NCBI GenBank assembly: GCA_902168205.1
Contig: CABHOK010000004.1
Location: forward strand, 62,001 to 126,000
Length of the DNA stretch: 64,000 bases
DNA from: an uncultured Chitinophaga sp.
GTDB taxonomy: Bacteria; Bacteroidota; Bacteroidia; Cytophagales; Cyclobacteriaceae
Direction: 5' to 3'
Shown here: piece after piece, positions 45,423-54,330 of the stretch
Position numbering within the stretch: position 1 is the stretch's first letter
How the letters are laid out: each line of letters begins with the position of its first letter
Notes under the pieces: model-generated
Database searches by the model: none
What the model was told of the DNA's origin: nothing
Seen by the model: the letters and a program-made list of their open reading frames with translations, nothing else
Translations under genes and position numbers: made by a program

Positions 45423-45989
45423 ATGGACGGTTTTGTCGATTATATACTTCAGTTTGGTAATCTGAACAGGCAACAACTCGAGCTGATACTAAGTAAAGCA
45501 ACGGAATTGCGTTTGAAAAAAGAGGAGTACTTTTCCGAAGCTGGAAAGATTCCTAACCAGGTTGGCTTTATTGAGGAAGGCGTCATCCGCGGTTGTTATT
45601 ACAACAACAAGGCTGAAGAAATCACCCGGTGCCTGATAGCTGAAAATAGTATGGTTGTCGATTACTTAAACTTCGGCATGAGTTCTATTAGCACTGAATA
45701 TTTGCAAGCCTGTACTGATTGCAAGCTCATTGTATTTTCCAAAGCTGATTGGGAAGAGCTTTCGCAAATCATTATTGGTTGGGATGCAATCAAGGCAAAG
45801 ATGGTTCAGTTGTGTATGTATCAAAAGTCGCGTAAAGGACCTGTCATTTCGCAAGACGCTTCTACCCGTTACCTTGAGTTCTTAAAAAACTATCCCTCAC
45901 TGGTCAACCGAATTCCATTGGCACATGTTGCTTCTTATATTGGTGTAACGCAACAATCGTTGAGCAGGATCAGAAAGAATATCCATTAA
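45423..45989 (+). CDS. Crp/Fnr-family regulator
   Basis: 188 residues from the ATG at 45423. cNMP-binding-like barrel (FSEAGKIPNQVGFIEEGVIRGCYY) and HTH end IPLAHVASYIGVTQQSLSRIRKNIH, like the regulator at 23929-24471. No Fe-S cysteine set. Followed by an SDR gene and flanked by two related operator-like sites, so it probably autoregulates and controls the SDR gene. Confidence 0.9.
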   Translation: MDGFVDYILQFGNLNRQQLELILSKATELRLKKEEYFSEAGKIPNQVGFIEEGVIRGCYYNNKAEEITRCLIAENSMVVDYLNFGMSSISTEYLQACTDCKLIVFSKADWEELSQIIIGWDAIKAKMVQLCMYQKSRKGPVISQDASTRYLEFLKNYPSLVNRIPLAHVASYIGVTQQSLSRIRKNIH

Positions 45990-45995
45990 GTCATT

Positions 45996-46011
45996 TTTAC
46001 CAAATGGTAAA
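45996..46011. promoter_or_regulatory. palindromic operator TTTACCA-AA-TGGTAAA
   Basis: An exact 7-bp palindrome with a 2-nt centre, 56 nt before the start of the SDR gene and just past the Crp/Fnr stop. Confidence 0.5.
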
Positions 46012-46067
46012 CGTGTTAAGTATTGGTTCAATAAACTTTGCAGTGTTAATCTAAAAGCCAAGTGAAA

Positions 46068-46808
46068 ATGAAAACAGTACTTATAACAGGAGCCAATAAA
46101 GGTATTGGGCTAGCCACTGCGAAAGAACTATTGCAAAACCGATTCTATGTATACCTTGGAAGTCGCGACATAGAGAAAGGAAACAAGGCCGTAGAAGAAT
46201 TGAAAACAAACGGGCTTCAGAACGTAGAAGCAATTCCGCTAGATGTGACGGATGATGGTTCAGTCAAAAAAGCTTTCAACTTAATAGCCATGAAGACGGA
46301 CCACCTTGACGTGCTGATCAACAATGCAGGTATTAACGGGGGCACGCCACCTTATGCAGCACTCACAGCAACACCAGAGCAATTTATAGATGCGTTCGCA
46401 ACAAACATCATTGGTGTTGCAAGAGTCACAAACACTTTTATAAGCCTTCTGAAAAAATCAACACAGCCAAGAATTGTCAATGTAAGTACAAGCGTAGGGT
46501 CTTTATCGCTGCAAAGCGATCCAGCGTGGCCTGCTTACGAGTATGCGAAGTATGCTGTATACGCTTCCTCAAAGGCAGCGCTCAATATGTACACCATTCA
46601 CCTAGCGTTTGAGCTGAGAGACACATCATTTAAAGTGAACGCAGTGTGTCCCGGCTATACTAAAACTGATTTCACCGGTTACAACGGAGGTGAGGTAGAG
46701 GTAGCCGCGAAACGCATTGCCAGGTTTGCATTGCTTGACGAAAACGGACCCTCTGGAAAGTTCTTTAGCGAAGAATCAAATCCACAAACAGGTGAAATAC
46801 CCTGGTAA
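46068..46808 (+). CDS. SDR-family oxidoreductase
   Basis: 246 residues from the ATG at 46068 (a GTG two codons earlier is also in frame). TGANKGIG near residue 7, INNAGING, VNVSTSVGS, then YAVYASSKAALN as the YxxxK region and PGYTKTDFTG. It resembles carbonyl-reductase-type SDRs. Downstream of the Crp/Fnr gene with an operator palindrome between them. Confidence 0.9.
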   Translation: MKTVLITGANKGIGLATAKELLQNRFYVYLGSRDIEKGNKAVEELKTNGLQNVEAIPLDVTDDGSVKKAFNLIAMKTDHLDVLINNAGINGGTPPYAALTATPEQFIDAFATNIIGVARVTNTFISLLKKSTQPRIVNVSTSVGSLSLQSDPAWPAYEYAKYAVYASSKAALNMYTIHLAFELRDTSFKVNAVCPGYTKTDFTGYNGGEVEVAAKRIARFALLDENGPSGKFFSEESNPQTGEIPW

Positions 46809-47309
46809 AGTAAATCGCTGTTAAACAACATCTATTTGGTCAGTTACGTAAGTCGATCAATTTGCCATTAGCTTTAAAGCGCCGTTCCCTGATGGTGCAT
46901 TGTTCGTTGTTCTTTCCGGTCGGAGTTAACCCAAGCCTTGACATCTTCGAAAATGAAAGATTGTAATGATTCATTACAAATTGTATTTGACCAAGAACAA
47001 AAATGGCACAAGTCACAAATAAATTTGAAGATAGAAGATAAAGTATACGGAGCGGATAACTATTACACATTAGTTTTCATAGCCAGAGAGTGAAACACTT
47101 TCTGGCTATGTATATAGCCAATCGGTTGCAAGCCTCTATACATTGGAAATGCAAGGAACGATTTTTACTTTGAAAGTTAGGAAGCGCTCTAAACTGAAAT
47201 TAAAAGTCTTTCTCTTCTTCATTTGCTTAGTAGTATTTACCGCTGTACCGCACAACGAGATGTTGTTTTGGATCCATTCAATTATGATTCAGGCGTATGA
47301 AAGAGTAAG
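46809..47309. other. 500-nt gap, hairpin only
   Basis: Holds the downstream side of the SDR gene. A near-perfect 14-bp hairpin (ATAGCCAGAGAGTG at 47079-47092, loop AAA, CACTTTCTGGCTAT at 47096-47109) has one G-T wobble but no T-run. A minus-strand frame at 46840-46974 ends in KANGKLIDLRN and could be a gene fragment, but I cannot place it. Confidence 0.4.
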
Positions 47310-47580
47310 TATCAATTACACTATTTTAGAGGCCAAGGCAATACTGTTCTCATGTTTATTTACGCCTGGAATTCTCGACCAATCCTATTGGAAGCACCAA
47401 GTAGATTTCTTTACATGAAAGTACATTCACAGTCACAGTTGATCTCGCTGGTCATGGTAAATCGGGAAGGGACCGAAAAAAAGTGGAGCATTGAAGCTTT
47501 GCGAAGGACGTGACTCAAATCATAGCTTCGGAAGGTCAAGAATGTAATGCTCGTGGCGGCATTCAATGCTAGAAATGGAT
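47310..47580 (+). pseudogene. alpha/beta hydrolase relic
   Basis: Pieces in several plus-strand frames line up in hydrolase order: GNTVLMFIYAW (oxyanion strand), DQSYWKHQVDFFT, then a stop, FTVTVDLAGHGKSGRDRKK, a shift, WSIEA, another shift, FAKDVTQIIASEGQE. The nucleophile region GHSMGG is not found and the sequence ends in stops, so at least four lesions separate it from a working gene. Confidence 0.75.
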
Positions 47581-47648
47581 ATTTAAAAATGTACTCAAAT
47601 TAAAACGGAAAAATCCATCACTCAAAAATTGAATGATGGATTTTGGTG

Positions 47649-47733
47649 CAGAGGAGGAGGGATTCGAACCCCCGGACCTGTTACAGTCTCCGGTTTTCAA
47701 GACCGGTGCAATAAACCGCTCTACCACTCCTCT
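47649..47733 (-). tRNA. tRNA-Ser (UGA)
   Basis: An 85-nt cloverleaf: acceptor arms AGAGGAG / CTCCTCT, anticodon stem CCGGT / ACCGG around CTTGAAA (anticodon UGA), a long variable arm as in class II serine tRNAs, and T loop TTCGAAT with GGGGG / CCCTC stem. CCA is not encoded directly after the discriminator G. It marks the right edge of the accessory region. Confidence 0.95.
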
Positions 47734-47809
47734 GTGTTTGCTGGTTTATTTAAGGAGTGCAAATGTATAGCTTTCTTAAAAACCAGCAAAAAATCTTGAA
47801 AGAAGTTTT

Positions 47810-49348
47810 TTACTTCTGTTCGTCTGCGAAGTCAACAAACACTTTCTTGATGTCTTTGTTGTCGATTTTCGCGGCATTCTTGGAGTATGCGTCCAATTCC
47901 AGCAGTACAATGCGCTGGTCGTTGAGGTTGGCGCGTAGTTTTTCGATGTCCTTATCGAACTCCAGGTTTCTCCGCGCTGACTTCAAGGCATACTTGCGGG
48001 CAAAATCATCGCCCATGGATTGAATCTTGTTCCGGATGTCAATACCAATTTTGATCTTCTCCAGGATGTTTTCTTTCGAGCGACCAACAACTTCCGTTGC
48101 CTCCAGCGTACCCAGCGTAAGCACCGTTGTACCACCCACAGCCGAAACTACTTTCGACTGATCCGAATTGTCAACCACAGCCGGAGTAAAACCGGTAACA
48201 GCACCGAGCGATGCGTTTACAATCGAGCGGTTCTTTTTACCCTTCTTCGCTTTCTTATAGTCTGCATTTAATTTTTTCTGGTTGGCATCGAGTTGGTCTA
48301 TCAGCACCAACGCATCCACCAGGTTAGCTCTATATTTCTGGTAAAGGTGACCGTCTTTCTTGATCAGGTTTTCAGTGTCGGCAATCTTGATGCGTACTTT
48401 TCTTTGTGTACGATTGTTTGATTTATCTACTACAAAGAACACAATCTCGGCTATTAAGAAACTCTGCGTGTCGTCTACAAAATCATAACCCGGTGTCCAG
48501 GTAAACTCAGATTGAAGCGTTGTATTTTCTTTGAGACTTGCTGCCGGTATACGTTTATCAGCTGATACAAAACCAACGTTACGAACATTGTCATCACCGT
48601 TGGGGTCAGATATATATATCTTCAGGTTCAGTGTCTCATCTTCTTTAATGGTGAAGAGTGAATCACCGGGTACGATAAGGATCTCTGGTGGAAGATCAAG
48701 CTGCGTCTGCGCGATCTTTATTTTACCTTTTGATTCTGCTTTGTCGGGTTGATCCTGCACGATGAACTCCACCTGCAACGGACTATTCTTCAACGAAGAA
48801 AACTGTCCGCGTGAAGGTGTCCAGGTAAATTGTCCGAGTGATGAAAGCGCAGAGCCTTCCGGCATTTGTGATTGAATGGATTTGATTACGATCGGGTCGC
48901 CATCCGGATCATATACATAATCATTCGCGATTTGGTAGGTGTTCTGGTTTGATTGCTTTACGTAGAACACCGGGAGATCTTCTACTACCGGAGGACGATT
49001 GATGTGACGCACTGTAAACGTAACGGGTTTACGCTCGCGTTTTCCATCACGCAGTGTTGCCTGAAAAATTACCGTAACATCTTTTGTTAATGCTACACGA
49101 TCTACCAGGTCGTACGAAGGCTTCCAGTTGAAATTACCGAGTGTATCGAAATTTATATTGAGGCCTTCTGCTCCTTCAATGGAAAAGAATGCCGGCACCT
49201 CGGGTGCAATTTTTACTTTGAACGATACCTCTTGATTTTCATTGAGTACATTCCATCCTGTTGAATCAGGAAAAACTAAATGATGATTTTGGCCGATGGC
49301 TGTTAAGCAACTACAAAACAAAAAAATGAAAATATTTAAATGCTTCAC
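47810..49348 (-). CDS. exported protein with Ig/cadherin-like repeats
   Basis: 512 residues. Signal peptide MKHLNIFIFLFCSCLTAIGQ, then about three cadherin- or Ig-like domains with PPVVEDLPVFYV, YVYDPDGDPIVI and ISDPNGDDN calcium-type loops. The C-terminal third (from ~340) is helical with coiled-coil character and a hydrophobic, glycine-rich patch (VVSAVGGTTVLTLGTLEATEVVG). No sorting domain is visible. Divergent from the MGMT-like gene. Function unknown, perhaps envelope structural. Confidence 0.72.
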   Translation of the reverse strand: MKHLNIFIFLFCSCLTAIGQNHHLVFPDSTGWNVLNENQEVSFKVKIAPEVPAFFSIEGAEGLNINFDTLGNFNWKPSYDLVDRVALTKDVTVIFQATLRDGKRERKPVTFTVRHINRPPVVEDLPVFYVKQSNQNTYQIANDYVYDPDGDPIVIKSIQSQMPEGSALSSLGQFTWTPSRGQFSSLKNSPLQVEFIVQDQPDKAESKGKIKIAQTQLDLPPEILIVPGDSLFTIKEDETLNLKIYISDPNGDDNVRNVGFVSADKRIPAASLKENTTLQSEFTWTPGYDFVDDTQSFLIAEIVFFVVDKSNNRTQRKVRIKIADTENLIKKDGHLYQKYRANLVDALVLIDQLDANQKKLNADYKKAKKGKKNRSIVNASLGAVTGFTPAVVDNSDQSKVVSAVGGTTVLTLGTLEATEVVGRSKENILEKIKIGIDIRNKIQSMGDDFARKYALKSARRNLEFDKDIEKLRANLNDQRIVLLELDAYSKNAAKIDNKDIKKVFVDFADEQK

Positions 49349-49415
49349 GATTAAAGTTTAAGTTAGTTCTAATTCTAAGGAAGCCGTAAAGTTAATAAGA
49401 TCGAAAGTTTTAGAT

Positions 49416-49802
49416 ATGCCACGTACCAAAAAGAAACAAACTGATAAAAATTTCTTTACGGATGTGTTTGATGTAGCGCGGCTCATTCCCGTGGGTCGTG
49501 TAACCAGTTACGGTGCTATTGGACAATACCTTGGATTGAAATCGAGTGCGCGCATGGTAGGCTGGGCCATGCATGATTGCCCAAAAGATGTACCCGCACA
49601 TCGCGTTGTAAACAGTAAAGGTCTGCTTACCGGAAAGCATCATTTCAACCCACCGGAAAAAATGGAGCGACTTCTAAAGAAAGAAGGAGTGAAGGTGGTT
49701 AACGATAAAATCGTAGCGTTCAACGAAGTTTTCTGGAATCCTTCAACGGATTTGGAGTTGAATGAAACCAAACCGAGAAAAAGACGTCCCAAAACTGGAT
49801 AA
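49416..49802 (+). CDS. alkyltransferase-like (MGMT family) protein without the active cysteine
   Basis: 128 residues. IPVGRVTSYGAIGQYLGLKSSARMVGWAM is the winged-helix part with the arginine finger R46, and VPAHRVVNSKG takes the place of the (P)CHRV active site, with A61 instead of cysteine. Alkyltransferase-like proteins (ATL, with W there) bind O6-alkylguanine and recruit nucleotide excision repair without repairing it. An alanine version should bind but not transfer the alkyl group. C-terminal tail basic. Confidence 0.85.
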   Translation: MPRTKKKQTDKNFFTDVFDVARLIPVGRVTSYGAIGQYLGLKSSARMVGWAMHDCPKDVPAHRVVNSKGLLTGKHHFNPPEKMERLLKKEGVKVVNDKIVAFNEVFWNPSTDLELNETKPRKRRPKTG

Positions 49803-49894
49803 GATGTAAGGATTACCCCTCTAATTTAACTGTATTTGCGGCATTTGTCGCTGTGGCATAGGGTTGGCAATAGGTGGTTTCAAAACAACGACTT

Positions 49895-50200
49895 ATGAAG
49901 ACCCTTATCAAAGTTCTTGTTGCTGGTTGCTTTTTAATCTCTTCTTCTGCTTTTGCAGACGATGTAATACCAGTACCTGCTTACAAGCACAAAGATCTTT
50001 TCGTGCTGAAAGCTCATAAGAAATTTAAGGGAGCAAAAGTTGAAGTTTTCCATGCCAATGGTGAACTGATCACTTCGCATAATATGCAAAAGCGCAAGAT
50101 GATCATCGATTTTGGCAGCGTACAACGGGGTACCTATGTGATACGACTCACCAAGGGAAACGAAGTACAGGAATATCAATACACAAGCAAACACAAGTGA
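49895..50200 (+). CDS. small exported beta protein (DUF3244-like)
   Basis: 101 residues from the ATG at 49895. Signal peptide (MKTLIKVLVAGCFLISSSAFA), then a small beta-sandwich that looks like a T9SS-C-terminal or DUF3244-type domain: VEVFHANGELITSHN, MIIDFGSVQRGTYVIRLTKG. Exported, possibly cell-surface associated. Role unknown. Confidence 0.7.
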   Translation: MKTLIKVLVAGCFLISSSAFADDVIPVPAYKHKDLFVLKAHKKFKGAKVEVFHANGELITSHNMQKRKMIIDFGSVQRGTYVIRLTKGNEVQEYQYTSKHK

Positions 50201-50331
50201 TGCATCTACCGATGATGCACCTGTAAAAATATAGTGGGGTTGGTTTTAATCGGGTCTAGGCTGCTTCAGACGAGAGGTGGCCTTTTCCTTTTTATAGCTT
50301 CTGCAACTAACCCCGTGGCTACACGCAAACC

Positions 50332-51792
50332 TTAAATCTTCACGTGTGCGTGGTCTTTTCTCGAAATGAGCCACAAACCAAGAAATGTGATCATGCCGTT
50401 GATCAACAAAATTTCCAACCCGATTTTATAGCCTCCGAAGAGTTTTTCAGAATTGAGACTGAGCAGGTAAGAAATTGCCGGAGAAAGCACGCAAACAATG
50501 GGTACGAGCTTGTCGCGCACCTGCAGCTTGGTAAATAAGCCGAACGCGAATAGTCCCAATAAAGGTCCGTAGGTATAGCCGGCTATGTTCAGCACGGCAT
50601 CGATGACCGAGCGCTTGTTGATTTCTTTAAACACCAGAATGATGATGAGAAACAGGAACGAGAACCCTAAGTGCACCATAAATTTTTGTCTGCGCTTTAC
50701 GGCTTCAGGCTTGTCTTTGAAATTCAGGAAGTCGATGCAAAATGAAGTGGTGAGTCCTGCGAGGGCAGAGTCTGCACTGGCGTATGACGATGCTGTTATA
50801 CCGAGTAAGAAGAAGACACCAACGGCCAGGCCGAGTTCATTGATGGCGAGTCGTGGGAACAACTCATCTGACGCTGCAGGCAGTGGTATATTATTCTTGG
50901 AGCTATACATATATAGCAACGCACCGAGTGTAATGAACAACAGGTTTACAACCACCAGCAGCAAGCTGAACCAGAACATGTTTTTCTGAGCTTCGCCCAG
51001 GTTTTTACAAGTGAGATTTTTCTGCATGATCTCCTGGTCCATCCCGGTCATAGTAAGCGTGATGAACGCTCCCCCTAAGAATTGTTTCCAGAAGAATTGC
51101 GTGGAATTGGGATCATCGAAATAAAACATCTTCGAGTACTCGCTCGATTTTATCGTACTCACCATCTCGCCAAATGACATACCCAACTGACTGGCTATTT
51201 GCCAAACAGCAATGCACACGGCCGAGATCAGAAATATAGTCTGGAAGGAGTCCGTCCACACAATGGTTTTAACTCCGCCTTTGAAAGTATATATCCAGAT
51301 GAGGAGGATTGTTGTTGCTACCGTAACAAAGAAGGGAACGTTCCACGCATCAAATAAAAATAATTGCAATACAGTTGCCGCCAGGAACAAGCGGAGCGAT
51401 GAACCAATAGTACGCGACACCAGGAAAAAGAACGCACCCGTTTTGTAGGTCCAGAAATTAAAACGTTGTTCGAGGTAAGTATATATGGATATCAGGTTGA
51501 GTCGATAGTACAACGGCATGAGTATACCGATGATTAACCAGTATCCTACCAGGTAGCCGAGCACGACTTGAAAATAACCGAAGCCGATTTTGCCAACATT
51601 GCCGGGAACCGAAATGAATGTTACACCTGAAAGCGATGAGCCGATCATACCGAAAGCCACCAGGTACCAGGGCGACTGGCGGTTGGCGGTAAAAAATGTA
51701 TTGGTGTCGGCCCCGCGCGATGTGATCACGGAGATGAATATCAACGCACCAAAATAGACAATCATGATAATGGCAACCAGTGTGGGAGTCAT
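50332..51792 (-). CDS. sodium:solute symporter (SSS family)
   Basis: 486 residues with about 13 hydrophobic segments. N-terminal FFTANRQSPWYLVAFGMIGSSLSGVTFI and GYFQVVLGYLVGYWLI match the core first helices of LeuT-fold SSS transporters; RTIGSSLRLFLA and GMDQEIMQKNLTC follow. Sodium-coupled uptake of an organic solute (sugar, amino acid, iodide or similar). Substrate not predictable. Divergent from clpS. Confidence 0.92.
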   Translation of the reverse strand: MTPTLVAIIMIVYFGALIFISVITSRGADTNTFFTANRQSPWYLVAFGMIGSSLSGVTFISVPGNVGKIGFGYFQVVLGYLVGYWLIIGILMPLYYRLNLISIYTYLEQRFNFWTYKTGAFFFLVSRTIGSSLRLFLAATVLQLFLFDAWNVPFFVTVATTILLIWIYTFKGGVKTIVWTDSFQTIFLISAVCIAVWQIASQLGMSFGEMVSTIKSSEYSKMFYFDDPNSTQFFWKQFLGGAFITLTMTGMDQEIMQKNLTCKNLGEAQKNMFWFSLLLVVVNLLFITLGALLYMYSSKNNIPLPAASDELFPRLAINELGLAVGVFFLLGITASSYASADSALAGLTTSFCIDFLNFKDKPEAVKRRQKFMVHLGFSFLFLIIILVFKEINKRSVIDAVLNIAGYTYGPLLGLFAFGLFTKLQVRDKLVPIVCVLSPAISYLLSLNSEKLFGGYKIGLEILLINGMITFLGLWLISRKDHAHVKI

Positions 51793-51883
51793 GTTTATGA
51801 AGTTTGCAGCGCAAAGAATCAGGAAATCGGATCAAATCCAAATCGATCTTGAACGAGACCGTTTCGCAACGTATTTTTGTATT

Positions 51884-52171
51884 ATGAAACCCATGTATCA
51901 GGAAGAAGTATTGACCGATGTGGATGTGCTGGAAGCGGTGGAGACGATCGATCAGATGGATCTGGTAGTTTTCAACGATGACGTTAATACATTTGATCAT
52001 GTAATCGAAACTTTGATTCGCGTTTGCAAGCATACCCCTGAACAAGCGGAACAATGCACACTCATCATTCACTATAAAGGTAAGTGCGCTGTGAAAAAAG
52101 GAACGTTTGATTTTCTGCGTCCTATGCGTGAGGCGATCTGTGAGGTGGGTATTGATGCCCGCATTCTGTAA
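51884..52171 (+). CDS. clpS: ATP-dependent Clp protease adaptor ClpS
   Basis: 95 residues from the ATG at 51884; the longer upstream frame overlaps the symporter start and is unlikely. VVFNDDVNTFDHVIETLIRV is the ClpS N-end-rule binding pocket (D-D-V-N-T-F), followed by CTLIIHYKGKCAVKKG and MREAICEVGIDARI. ClpS delivers substrates with destabilising N-terminal residues to ClpAP/ClpCP. Confidence 0.93.
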   Translation: MKPMYQEEVLTDVDVLEAVETIDQMDLVVFNDDVNTFDHVIETLIRVCKHTPEQAEQCTLIIHYKGKCAVKKGTFDFLRPMREAICEVGIDARIL

Positions 52172-52226
52172 TCGCGTAGTCTTGCCTGTCTGAAATTTTA
52201 TACCTTAAATCTTTGTTGCGTTTACC

Positions 52227-52835
52227 GTGGAGTATCCTTCCAAACTTATTGAAGAAGCTGTAAATCAAATCGCGAAACTTCCCGGTATCGGTAAGAAGAC
52301 TGCTTTGCGTTTGGTGCTGCACCTCATCAAAGCGAAGGATGAAAATACCTATGCGTTAACGGATGCTCTGAATAAACTTCGTGCAAACATCAAGTTCTGC
52401 AAAGTTTGCCATACTATATGCGATGCCGAGATGTGCTCTATATGCTCGAGCCACAGACGCGACCGAAGTATAGTATGCATTGTGGAGGATGTAAAGGATG
52501 TGATGGCGATTGAAAACACAGCGCAGTTCAACGGGGTGTATCATGTGCTGGGTGGAGTTATCTCTCCGGTAAATGGTGTAGGACCTGCGGATCTGAAAAT
52601 AGAGTCGCTTGTAAATCGTTTAACCAACGGACAAGCCGAGATTAAAGAAGTAATTCTGGCACTGAGCCCCACCATGGAAGGCGATACCACGGCCTTCTAT
52701 ATAAACAAGCGCATTCGCGAGATCGCGGTTAAAGTAAGTGTTATTGCGCGTGGTGTACCCGTTGGCGGAGATCTGGAATATGCAGACGAAATAACGTTAG
52801 GTAGAAGTATAACGGGCCGTACGCTTTTCAATTAA
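52227..52835 (+). CDS. recR: recombination protein RecR
   Basis: 202 residues starting at GTG (52227). Helix-hairpin-helix KLPGIGKKTALRLVLHLI, a C4 zinc finger (CKVCHTICDAEMCSIC), and a Toprim domain (ICIVEDVKDVMAIE, GVISPVNGVGP, LALSPTMEGDTTAFYI). RecR works with RecF/RecO to load RecA at gaps. Confidence 0.95.
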   Translation: MEYPSKLIEEAVNQIAKLPGIGKKTALRLVLHLIKAKDENTYALTDALNKLRANIKFCKVCHTICDAEMCSICSSHRRDRSIVCIVEDVKDVMAIENTAQFNGVYHVLGGVISPVNGVGPADLKIESLVNRLTNGQAEIKEVILALSPTMEGDTTAFYINKRIREIAVKVSVIARGVPVGGDLEYADEITLGRSITGRTLFN

Positions 52836-52974
52836 TACCAATTGCTGATTTCAATTTTTAAAAATTCAGACACAGAAGTATAGTCTGAAATATGAAATCT
52901 TCAAATCTGTGGGCAAATCTTCCAACTTAAAGCGATAATGCCTTTCTTTGCTCGCTTTTTTTACAAACAAAATT

Positions 52975-54171
52975 ATGAGTACACTTTCCAACCGAATCAA
53001 CGCGATTGAAGAATCTGCAACCCTTGCAATGGCCGCGAAGGCTCGTGAGTTTAAAATGAAAGGTATAGATGTTATAGGTCTTAGCCTTGGTGAGCCTGAT
53101 TTCAAAACTCCTCAACACATTTGTGAGGCTGCCAAGAAAGCGATTGATGATGGAAAGTATTTTGCATACCCTCCGGTAGCCGGCTACCAGGACTTGCGCG
53201 AAGCCCTGGCTGCCAAGTATCAGAAAGAAAACAATGTTCCCTATAAAGCCGAAAATATAGTTGTATCAAACGGAGCGAAGCAATCTATAGCAAATGCTAT
53301 GCTTGCGTTGCTGAACCCGGGTGACGAAGTAATTGTATTCTCGCCATACTGGGTAAGTTACGATGCATTGGTTCGCCTCACGGAAGCAACCCCGGTAATT
53401 ATAAAAGGCGGTATAGAAAATGATTTCAAAGTTACTGCGAAGCAACTGGAAGCTGCCATTACTCCCAAGACAAAAGCAGTGATCTTCTCATCGCCATGCA
53501 ACCCTACCGGTTCTGTATTCTCACGCAAAGAACTTCAGGATATAGCGGATGTTGTATTGAAGCACCCGAACCTGTTGATCATCGCTGATGAAATATATGA
53601 GCACATCAACTTTACAGGCGAGCAGGTAAGCATAGCATCATTCCCCGGAATGTTTGAACGTACCATCACAGTAAACGGTTTTGCAAAAGGTTATGCCATG
53701 ACCGGCTGGAGAGTTGGATATATAGCAGCACCAAAATGGATTGCTGATGGTTGCAATAAAGTACAAGGACAAATTACATCCGCCAACTGCTCCATAGCAC
53801 AACGCGCTGCACTGGCCGCTGTAACAGGCGATATAGCACCTACTACTAAAATGGTGGAGGAATACCGCAAGCGCAGAGATATAGTATATAACCTGTTGAA
53901 AGAAATTCCAGGCGTAAAGGCAAACTATCCGGAAGGCGCCTTCTATTTCTTCCCGGACGTAAGCTCATTCTACGGAAAATCAGACGGAACAAGAACAATC
54001 AAGAACGGAGATGATCTTTGCCTGTTCCTGCTAGAGAAAGCACACGTTTCACTAGTCCCAGGCGGTGCGTTCGGAGATGAAGCCTGCATAAGACTTTCAT
54101 ACGCAGCTTCAGAAAGCGATCTGCGCGAGGCACTGAAGAGACTGAAGGAGACGTTGGCAACGCTGAAGTAA
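52975..54171 (+). CDS. aspC: PLP-dependent aminotransferase (aspartate type)
   Basis: 398 residues from the ATG at 52975. Class I/II signature: GEPDFKTPQHI, FAYPPVAGYQDLREA, SNGAKQSIANAML, PYWVSYDALV, SSPCNPTGSVFS, DEIYEHI, and PLP lysine K238 in NGFAKGYAMTGWR. VKANYPEGAFYFFPDV at the C-terminal side is typical of aspartate/prephenate-type aminotransferases. Exchanges the amino group between aspartate (or a related donor) and 2-oxoglutarate. The symbol is a functional guess within aspartate aminotransferases. Confidence 0.85.
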   Translation: MSTLSNRINAIEESATLAMAAKAREFKMKGIDVIGLSLGEPDFKTPQHICEAAKKAIDDGKYFAYPPVAGYQDLREALAAKYQKENNVPYKAENIVVSNGAKQSIANAMLALLNPGDEVIVFSPYWVSYDALVRLTEATPVIIKGGIENDFKVTAKQLEAAITPKTKAVIFSSPCNPTGSVFSRKELQDIADVVLKHPNLLIIADEIYEHINFTGEQVSIASFPGMFERTITVNGFAKGYAMTGWRVGYIAAPKWIADGCNKVQGQITSANCSIAQRAALAAVTGDIAPTTKMVEEYRKRRDIVYNLLKEIPGVKANYPEGAFYFFPDVSSFYGKSDGTRTIKNGDDLCLFLLEKAHVSLVPGGAFGDEACIRLSYAASESDLREALKRLKETLATLK

Positions 54172-54191
54172 GAAGTAAGAACTAAGTATAT

Positions 54192-54230
54192 AAAGAACCG
54201 TGAGCGTTGCTCAGGGTTCTTTGCTTTTTA
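54192..54230 (+). terminator. terminator after the aminotransferase gene
   Basis: AAAGAACCGTGAGC, loop GTT, GCTCAGGGTTCTTT: 14-bp stem with one mismatch, followed by TGCTTTTTAT. The symmetric stem could serve both this gene and the convergent one. Confidence 0.82.
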
Positions 54231-54330
54231 TAGGTATAAGCTAAGCCATTAATTTTTTGTAGCTACTACGTGGAAACGTTTCATAACGGCTCTCAATCTA
54301 GAAGCTTGTAGCCAGCAATTATTTCAACAG

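Noticed and set aside
46840-46974. Minus-strand 44-residue frame ending KANGKLIDLRN
   Set aside because: No start context, no homology recognised; kept only as a note in the gap entry.
47649-47733. tRNA-Ser as an integration (att) site
   Set aside because: Accessory DNA lies to its side, but I saw no integrase and no repeated tRNA 3' end in the window.
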